Below are positions 58,292-64,000 of a stretch of DNA of 64,000 nucleotides, one piece after another. The notes under the pieces are model-generated. The model ran no database searches. It was given only the letters and a program-made list of their open reading frames with translations, and was not told the origin of the DNA. Source of the DNA: Lachnospiraceae bacterium (GTDB lineage Bacteria; Bacillota; Clostridia; Lachnospirales; Lachnospiraceae). The position numbers and the translations under genes are program-made. Positions within the stretch are counted from its first letter, which is position 1; every line of letters begins with the position of its first letter. The stretch covers positions 62,001-126,000 of the forward strand of contig JAFUJA010000014.1 of assembly GCA_017473905.1 (NCBI GenBank), in the 5' to 3' direction.

Positions 58292-61200
58292 ATGGCAGAA
58301 TATAAGTTTACACCGGACCAGGAGAAGGTAATTGAATTAAGAGACTGTAATATACTGGTTTCTGCAGCTGCAGGAAGCGGTAAAACTGCCGTACTCTCCG
58401 AACGAATCGTAACCAGAATCTGTGAAGAAGAAAATCCGGTTTCCGTGGATAAAATCCTGATTGTAACTTTTACACGGGCTGCGGCGGCAGAAATGAAAGA
58501 GCGTATCGGTGCTGCCCTCCGGAAACGTTTGAAAATGGATCCGGAAAACAGGTACATCAATAAGCAGCTGACACTTTTGCCTACGGCACATATTACTACC
58601 ATAGACAGTTTTTGTTTATATCTGCTGAGGAATCATTTTGATGAAATTGGTCTGGACCCTTCTTTCAGAGTGGCAGACGAGGCTGAGTTAAAGCTTATGA
58701 AGCAGGATGTGATGGAAAAGGTCTTTCTTGCCAATTTTGAGTCAGAAACGGAAGCATTTGCCGATTTTATAGAAGCATATGCGGGAAAAGGTAAAATCAA
58801 AGATGTCTGTGAAATGGTTGAGCGGCTTTATACATTTTCATGCAGCCATCCCTTTCCCATAAAATGGCTGGAAGCATGCGAAAAAGAACTTCTGGATGAA
58901 AAGGATGAAGACAGCTTTTTTGCATCCCCTTTTATGAAATATATCAAAGACTATGAAGATGCCCTTCTGGAAGAATCCTTAAAAGAGCTTGCGGAAGCGG
59001 TTCAAATCTGTTGTGCCGAACAAGGCCCTTTTCAGTATCTGGAAATGATGCAGGAAGATATACAGTATTATGAAACGTTCAGGGCGACTACCGGTTATAG
59101 GGAGAGAAGCCGGCTGATAATGAACCATACCTATACAGACCTTTCCAGAAAAAGGGTAGAAAATGACCCTGAGAAAAAAGAACTGGCCAAAACGCTAAGA
59201 AACCGTTCAAGGAAAAGAATGGAGGAATGGAAAAAGCTGGTCTATTTTGCAACACCGGAGCAGATAGTAAGGGACAACGCTTTTTCAGGCAAAAATCTTT
59301 TAGAACTTATCCGGTTGACCAAGGAATATACTATGGCACTGACAGAGCGGAAACGTGAAAAAAATGTACTGGATTTCTCCGATGCGGAGCATCTGGCACT
59401 TCAGATTCTTTTAAAAGATGAGAATCCGGATACTCCCAGCGATGTGGCACTTACCTATCGGGAGCATTTTCAGGAAATTATGGTGGACGAGTATCAGGAC
59501 AGTAATGCAGTACAGGAAATGCTTCTGGACAGCATCAGCAGACAGGAAGCTGATTTCGGAAATCGTTTTGTGGTTGGAGACGTAAAACAGAGTATTTACA
59601 GATTCCGTCTGGCAAAGCCTGAAATTTTTATGGAAAAGGCAAATTCCTTCAGTACGGAAGGCGGAGTAAACCGTCGGATTAATTTGTCCAAAAACTTCCG
59701 TAGCAGACAGGAAGTGGTGGATAGTGTAAATAAAATCTTTGAAGAAATTATGATTCCCCAGGTAGGGAAAATAGAATATGACACTGATGCCAGATTGAAT
59801 TGCGGTGCAGACTATCCGGAATCCGGCGAGTCAAATAAAACAGAGATACTTATGATACCATGGGATGCGGTTGAGGAAGCTCAAAATGAAGGTCTTATGG
59901 AGAAGCGGGATAAACTGGAACTGGAAGCGGAAGTGATTGCTTCGAAAATAAAAGAGCTGCACGGCAATTTTATGGTATATGACAAAGATGTCAAAAAGAT
60001 GCGTCCCGCAAAATACTCCGATATGGTGATTCTGGTACGTACTGCAAAGGATGTAGACAGAGTGATTAAAAAAGTATTGGAGAGCAGAGGCGTCCCTGCA
60101 TATATCACCGCCGGTAGCGGATATTTCGATACACCGGAAATCGCTCTGCTTTTAAACGTACTCTCCATTCTCGCCAATCCCAGAAAGGATATTCCCCTGT
60201 TGGGTGTGCTTCATGGCTATCCTGCGTGCTTTACGGAGGAAGAGATTGGAAGAATCCGTAACGGAGGGCAGTTTAAAGAGTTGCTGTATGATTCTCTGCT
60301 CCGATATGAAGCAGAGGGAAACAATGAAGTCCTACGAAATAAAATAACCGGTTTCCTGGAAGGATTGAACCGTTTCCGGGAAAAACAGATATACACGTCT
60401 GTCAGTTTTTTGATAGAAGAGCTGATTCGGGAAACGGACTATCTGAATTACTGCGCGGCGCTTCCGGGCGGCGAACAGCGTAAAGCCAATGTATATCTGC
60501 TGATGCAGCGGGCCAAGGCCTTTGAAACCACGGGATATTCCGGTCTGTCTGATTTTTTACGGTATATTGAGCAGATTAAGAAGAAAGATTTGGACTTCGG
60601 AGAAGCAAATATTCTGGGAGAAGATGCGGATGTTGTCCGTATTATGACCATTCATAAAAGCAAAGGTCTGGAATTCCCTATTTGTTTCGTTGCCAATTTG
60701 GGGAAAGGGTTTAATGCCGGGAAACATGAAGGTCCTGTGTTGATTGATGAGGAACTCGGACTTGCGGGAGATATGATTGACCATGTTGGTCGAAAAAAGA
60801 GAAAAACCTTGAAAAAGATTGCTTTTTCCATGAAAAACGCTGCGGATGACATGGGTGAGAGAATCCGTATCCTTTATGTGGCATTGACCCGTGCAAAAGA
60901 GAAGCTTTTTATGACCGGGGTTATGAAAAGTATGATACAGCCGGGGGAATCTGATGAAACCGGTCTGATGGATATTTTAGAAGCGAAAAGCTTTGCGGAA
61001 CTGTGCTTTCCCATAGCTGACAGAAAAAATGACATGTTTGACATAATTTGTTATACACCGGAAATGCTAACTGCTTTCGAAGGGGAGTCTGCCTTGGAAG
61101 TAAAAGCCTCCGGAAGTGTATTGGATAACTTGAAGGGAGAACTTCATATCAGGTCTTTCCGATACCCGCATTCTTCCCTGGAAGGATTATATACAAAGAC

Positions 61201-61849
61201 AACTGTGTCAGAATTAAAAAAAGCTGCTTATCTGGAAATCGCGGAACATCCGGATGCGTTATATCCGGAAAAAGAACTGCTTCCTTATATTCCCGGTTTC
61301 ATTGAAGAAAAAGAAGAGGATGGCATGGGTGCCAGAAGGGGAAGCGCGTATCACCGTATTATGGAGCTTTTGGATTTTGCCGCTTTTGACGTAGCAGAGA
61401 AGAAAGGCACTCTTTTAGAAGAAGCCAGAAAAAGCTTCGTGGCAAATCTCCTGATTCCCAAAGAGGAAGATGCCCTTGTCCGTGGGGATAAGGTACTGGC
61501 GTTTCTGGATACGGACCTTGCAAAACGTATGGCAAAAGCGGAAAGAGAAGGGGTTCTTTACAAGGAACAGCCTTTTGTGCTCGGTTTGCCTGCAGATCGG
61601 GTGAACGGAGCTTTCCCTGCGGATGAGACTGTTTTGATTCAGGGTGTTATCGACGGATATTTTGTAGAAGAGGGAGAGATCGTTGTCCTGGATTATAAAA
61701 CAGACGCCGTAAAAGAGGCAGAGGAGCTTGTTTTGCGGTATAAAACCCAAATGGATTACTACGGGGAGGCCTTGGAACGTCTGGAAAAAAAGAAGGTAAA
61801 AGAGAAGCTTATCTATTCTTTTGCCCTTCATAAAATAATTTCCCTGTAG
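58292..61849 (+). CDS. addA: ATP-dependent helicase/nuclease subunit A
   Basis: This 1185-residue UvrD-type helicase and RecB-family nuclease is the partner of AddB. Walker A is AAAGSGKT (25-32). The superfamily 1 motifs follow (FTRAAAAEMKER, VDEYQDSN, GDVKQSIYRFR, IMTIHKSKGLEFP, LYVALTRAKEKL), and the C-terminal nuclease motif VLDYKTDA lies near 1131. The protein appears complete and active. Confidence 0.97.
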   Translation: MAEYKFTPDQEKVIELRDCNILVSAAAGSGKTAVLSERIVTRICEEENPVSVDKILIVTFTRAAAAEMKERIGAALRKRLKMDPENRYINKQLTLLPTAHITTIDSFCLYLLRNHFDEIGLDPSFRVADEAELKLMKQDVMEKVFLANFESETEAFADFIEAYAGKGKIKDVCEMVERLYTFSCSHPFPIKWLEACEKELLDEKDEDSFFASPFMKYIKDYEDALLEESLKELAEAVQICCAEQGPFQYLEMMQEDIQYYETFRATTGYRERSRLIMNHTYTDLSRKRVENDPEKKELAKTLRNRSRKRMEEWKKLVYFATPEQIVRDNAFSGKNLLELIRLTKEYTMALTERKREKNVLDFSDAEHLALQILLKDENPDTPSDVALTYREHFQEIMVDEYQDSNAVQEMLLDSISRQEADFGNRFVVGDVKQSIYRFRLAKPEIFMEKANSFSTEGGVNRRINLSKNFRSRQEVVDSVNKIFEEIMIPQVGKIEYDTDARLNCGADYPESGESNKTEILMIPWDAVEEAQNEGLMEKRDKLELEAEVIASKIKELHGNFMVYDKDVKKMRPAKYSDMVILVRTAKDVDRVIKKVLESRGVPAYITAGSGYFDTPEIALLLNVLSILANPRKDIPLLGVLHGYPACFTEEEIGRIRNGGQFKELLYDSLLRYEAEGNNEVLRNKITGFLEGLNRFREKQIYTSVSFLIEELIRETDYLNYCAALPGGEQRKANVYLLMQRAKAFETTGYSGLSDFLRYIEQIKKKDLDFGEANILGEDADVVRIMTIHKSKGLEFPICFVANLGKGFNAGKHEGPVLIDEELGLAGDMIDHVGRKKRKTLKKIAFSMKNAADDMGERIRILYVALTRAKEKLFMTGVMKSMIQPGESDETGLMDILEAKSFAELCFPIADRKNDMFDIICYTPEMLTAFEGESALEVKASGSVLDNLKGELHIRSFRYPHSSLEGLYTKTTVSELKKAAYLEIAEHPDALYPEKELLPYIPGFIEEKEEDGMGARRGSAYHRIMELLDFAAFDVAEKKGTLLEEARKSFVANLLIPKEEDALVRGDKVLAFLDTDLAKRMAKAEREGVLYKEQPFVLGLPADRVNGAFPADETVLIQGVIDGYFVEEGEIVVLDYKTDAVKEAEELVLRYKTQMDYYGEALERLEKKKVKEKLIYSFALHKIISL

Positions 61850-61865
61850 AAAGAGAGGAAGATAC

Positions 61866-62528
61866 ATGTATCGTTATTGTTTATTTGATTTGGACGGAAC
61901 CCTGACGGATTCCTCGGAAGGAATCTGCAAGTCCGTGGGATATGCTTTGGAAAGTGTGGGCATTCATGTGGAGGATATTACCGCCCTGAAGTGTTTTATC
62001 GGGCCACCGCTGCGTACCAGTTTCCGTACTTTTTACGGATTGGATGATGAAACCATGGAACGGGCTATCGGCTTTTACAGAGAGCGGTATTCTACTGTGG
62101 GAAAGTTTGAAAATAAACCCTATCCCGGGGTGGAGAACCTTCTGAAAGAATTAAAAGAAGCAGGTGTCTGTCTGGTAGTTGCTTCCAGCAAGCCGGAGGT
62201 TTATGTAAGGGAGATTATGGCACATTTTAACCTGGAGCAATATTTTACCCATATTGTAGGCGGTGACCTGGAAGGTAAAAGAGAAGCGAAGGAAGAAGTT
62301 ATCAAAGAAGCTCTTCATCGTCTCGGAATTGAAACCCCGGAAGAAAAGAAAGAAATTATTATGATCGGAGACAGACATTTTGATATCAACGGAGCGAAAT
62401 TCTTCGGTCTTGACAGCCTGGGAGTTACTTACGGATTTGCACCGGAAAACGAACTCAGCGAGTACGGCGCAGACTATATTGCGGATACTATGGATGAAAT
62501 CAAAGAAATTGTACTGGGGAAGGAATGA
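61866..62528 (+). CDS. HAD-family phosphatase, phosphoglycolate-phosphatase-like
   Basis: This 220-residue HAD subfamily IA hydrolase has the nucleophile motif FDLDGTLTDS (Asp8, Asp10), a helical cap, ASSKPE (motif II, near 104-109) and IGDRHFDINGA (motif III, near 166-176). It resembles PGP/GmhB-type phosphatases that act on small phosphorylated metabolites. It lies 16 nt after addA, and its stop overlaps the next start (ATGA). Confidence 0.88.
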   Translation: MYRYCLFDLDGTLTDSSEGICKSVGYALESVGIHVEDITALKCFIGPPLRTSFRTFYGLDDETMERAIGFYRERYSTVGKFENKPYPGVENLLKELKEAGVCLVVASSKPEVYVREIMAHFNLEQYFTHIVGGDLEGKREAKEEVIKEALHRLGIETPEEKKEIIMIGDRHFDINGAKFFGLDSLGVTYGFAPENELSEYGADYIADTMDEIKEIVLGKE

Positions 62529-63352
62529 TGATGGAGAATCATAAAAATAAAACTGACCCTGCAGACGCGATTTTTAAGCTGTTTTTGTGTTTCATGAAAA
62601 TCGTTCTGGTGCTGCTTACCTTTATCGCCGGTTACCTGATTTTTAATATGGGTTCTTCCTTTCTTCTGGAAGGACGGATACAGGGAAGTGCCCTGTACAG
62701 TCATTCCCTGGGCCTGCTTGGCGGGGGACTGGTGACTCTTTTGGTTCTTGGCAGGCAGGAAAAGATTCCCTTGGAGCGAAAAGGCATAAAAACCCTGCCG
62801 GGAATTCTTTGTGTGGTTTTATTCGGAATCGGAACGGCATTAATCGGTAATTTCTTGATGAGCCTGATTCCCTTCGAAGCAATCGGAGGACAGGAAGCGT
62901 TGCAGAATAACGAGGTGATGTATGCACCGCCTTTTGTGGCGCGGCTTGTCATGTACGGTATCATAGCACCGCTTGCGGAGGAAAGTCTGTTCCGCTACGG
63001 TATTTATCACCGTTGTAAAGAGGGGCTGACGGTGTGGGGAGCATTGATTCTTTCTTCCCTTTTGTTCGGCATCTATCACGGAAACCTGCAGCAGGGCGTA
63101 TATGCGTTTTTTATGGGAATTCTTATGGCGGGAATTATGGAATTAACAGGGAATTTCTGGATGCCGGTATTGTTTCACGGAATTGCCAATGTAACCGTTA
63201 ATTTGTGTTTTGAGTTTGAAATTCTTTCAAAACTTGCTTTTTCGGGACCCGGACTTGGTCTTTTGGGTATTGTGACCATACTTGGCGGGATTGGCATTTT
63301 GTATTTTTATCTCTTTTCACAAAAAGAGAACAAATGTTCTAAAAAAGATTGA
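62525..63352 (+). CDS. CPBP-family intramembrane metalloprotease (Abi-like)
   Basis: This 275-residue protein has about seven membrane segments. It shows the CPBP motifs EESLFRYGIY (Glu pair near 151-152), FGIYHGN and VLFHGIAN, whose Glu and His residues form the metal site. Such proteases mature or degrade small peptides and are frequent next to housekeeping genes in Lachnospiraceae. It overlaps the HAD gene by 4 nt. The start is one of three successive ATGs at 62525-62531. Its 3' end contains the LexA-like box. Confidence 0.88.
   Translation: MMMENHKNKTDPADAIFKLFLCFMKIVLVLLTFIAGYLIFNMGSSFLLEGRIQGSALYSHSLGLLGGGLVTLLVLGRQEKIPLERKGIKTLPGILCVVLFGIGTALIGNFLMSLIPFEAIGGQEALQNNEVMYAPPFVARLVMYGIIAPLAEESLFRYGIYHRCKEGLTVWGALILSSLLFGIYHGNLQQGVYAFFMGILMAGIMELTGNFWMPVLFHGIANVTVNLCFEFEILSKLAFSGPGLGLLGIVTILGGIGILYFYLFSQKENKCSKKD
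63328..63339 (+). promoter_or_regulatory. LexA-like box
   Basis: GAAC-AAAT-GTTC (within the 14-nt palindrome AGAACAAATGTTCT at 63327-63340) matches the core GAAC-N4-GTTC of the Gram-positive LexA (DinR) operator. It lies 9 nt before the -35 box of the next promoter, inside the 3' end of the CPBP gene. It may make the nuclease-helicase gene part of the SOS response. Confidence 0.5.
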
Positions 63353-63377
63353 TTCCCGGCTCCTGTCATGTTATAAT
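63349..63377 (+). promoter_or_regulatory. Promoter of the nuclease-helicase gene
   Basis: TTGATT (63349-63354), a 17-nt spacer and a perfect TATAAT (63372-63377) form a strong sigma-A promoter 49 nt before the GTG start. Confidence 0.8.
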
Positions 63378-63426
63378 GCATATCAGAGAGAGCAGATGAC
63401 GTTACCGTAAAGGAAGGAGCAGGGCA

Positions 63427-63960
63427 GTGGAAATTCATATTTCTGTAAGAAATCTGGTTGAATTCCTCATGCGGTCCGGAGACCTGGATAATCGTAGAAT
63501 CGGTAAGGTGTCCGACAATGCCATGCAGGAAGGCGGCAAAATTCACCGCAAACTCCAACGGGCGGCTGGAAGCGGATATGAGGCAGAAGTAACACTGTCT
63601 CATATCTGGGGCAACCCGGATTATGATGTGGTTGTGGAAGGCCGTGCAGACGGTGTCTTTCAACGGGAGAAGCTTTTATTTCTGGAACAGGCAGATGCGT
63701 TACTGTTTGCAGGGGAAATTCCCGGGGAAGATGTTTATTTAAATGTTATTGATGAAATCAAAGGAACCTATAAAGATGTAACCAAAATGAAGGCACCACA
63801 TCCTGTGCATCTGGCACAGGCTATGTGTTATGCCTTTTTTTATGTGCAGGAATATACGTTACCGGAAATTGGGGTGCAAATGACCTATTGCAACATGGAT
63901 TCGGAGGAAATCAGATACTTCCGGTTCTTTTATAAGGCGGAAGAACTGGAGAAATGGTAG
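63427..63960 (+). CDS. PD-(D/E)XK (Cas4-like) nuclease domain of a helicase, interrupted by an amber stop
   Basis: This 177-residue product starts with GTG 63427 after GGAAGGAGC. It shows a Cas4/RecB-type nuclease core: a helix with EGGKIHRKLQRA, GRADGV (Asp), DEIKGTY (Glu and Lys, E-x-K) and HLAQAMCYAFFY (QxxxY motif). There are no cas genes or arrays nearby. In Lachnospiraceae such domains usually form the N-terminus of a DinG/XPD-like DNA helicase. The same frame goes on after TAG 63958-63960 as SDLMSQYKKWADF to the window edge, so the gene is probably broken by a nonsense codon. Alternatively, the helicase restarts at ATG 63970. Confidence 0.72.
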   Translation: MEIHISVRNLVEFLMRSGDLDNRRIGKVSDNAMQEGGKIHRKLQRAAGSGYEAEVTLSHIWGNPDYDVVVEGRADGVFQREKLLFLEQADALLFAGEIPGEDVYLNVIDEIKGTYKDVTKMKAPHPVHLAQAMCYAFFYVQEYTLPEIGVQMTYCNMDSEEIRYFRFFYKAEELEKW

Positions 63961-64000
63961 TCTGACTTGATGAGTCAATATAAAAAATGGGCCGATTTCC
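63961..64000 (+). pseudogene. In-frame continuation after the amber codon (3' partial)
   Basis: Directly after TAG, the same frame encodes SDLMSQYKKWADF and leaves the window open. The L-Y-KW-F pattern is what I expect to follow the nuclease part of the fused helicase. The rest is outside the window. Confidence 0.5.

Noticed and set aside
63427..63960. Cas4 of a CRISPR system
   Set aside because: There is no array, cas1 or cas2 in the window, the usual Cas4 cysteine cluster is not evident, and the frame continues towards a helicase-like region.
63958..63960. Pyrrolysine read-through of the amber codon
   Set aside because: No pylT/pylS or methylamine genes are visible, and most Lachnospiraceae lack them. 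A nonsense change or a split gene is simpler.

Overview
The window looks like chromosomal DNA of a gut-type Lachnospiraceae (Clostridia, Firmicutes). This rests on moderate GC, AGGAGG-type ribosome binding sites, AddAB instead of RecBCD, a Gram-positive exosortase G (XrtG) locus, a giant BspA-like leucine-rich-repeat surface protein, ECF sigma/anti-sigma pairs and a membrane-anchored GH9 cellulase. No rRNA, tRNA, insertion sequence, prophage or CRISPR array was seen. I could run no database search, so family names come from motif recognition.

Layout. 1-7.3 kb (+): 3' end of glmS, an HtrA protease, a ClpX-like unfoldase with an acidic extension, a subtilisin-family protease and a Cys-rich surface protein of unknown function. 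7.3-8.5 kb (-): a CorA-type Mg2+ channel with its own strong promoter, a 19-codon leader ORF too short for usual gene calling, and a hairpin that hides the corA ribosome binding site. 8.5-16.1 kb (-): a seven-gene operon encoding two proteins with a 6-pyruvoyl-tetrahydropterin-synthase (PTPS)-like fold, a Firmicu-CTERM substrate, exosortase XrtG, a GT2 glycosyltransferase, a large PTPS-associated membrane protein and a polysaccharide deacetylase. I infer that this operon makes a surface glycan and processes or attaches a protein to it.

16.2-18.3 kb (+): an ECF sigma factor, its anti-sigma factor and a small secreted protein. Near-identical promoters precede the sigma gene and the secreted-protein gene, so the sigma probably controls itself and that protein. 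18.3-29.5 kb: a 2648-residue mosaic surface protein, a smaller paralogue of one of its domains, the vestigial 3' end of a second giant gene, and three envelope genes. 29.5-36.9 kb: a DUF4143-type ATPase behind four helically phased repeats, a TPP riboswitch with thiT, hisC, a small membrane exporter-like protein, a methyltransferase, hslO, a membrane FMN-binding-like protein (-) and dapF.

36.9-54.0 kb (+): a tightly packed set that starts with a second ECF sigma/anti-sigma pair. It continues through a lipoprotein, an ABC transporter, a protein with 29 GGQ(Q/N) repeats, MoxR, DUF58 and two von Willebrand A (vWA) proteins, and ends with a membrane-anchored GH9 cellulase. It reads as one envelope-stress or surface-assembly operon. 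54.1-64.0 kb (+): a divergent sigma-like protein, addB, addA, a HAD phosphatase, a CPBP membrane protease, and a nuclease-helicase start that follows a LexA-like box and is broken by an in-frame amber codon at the window edge.
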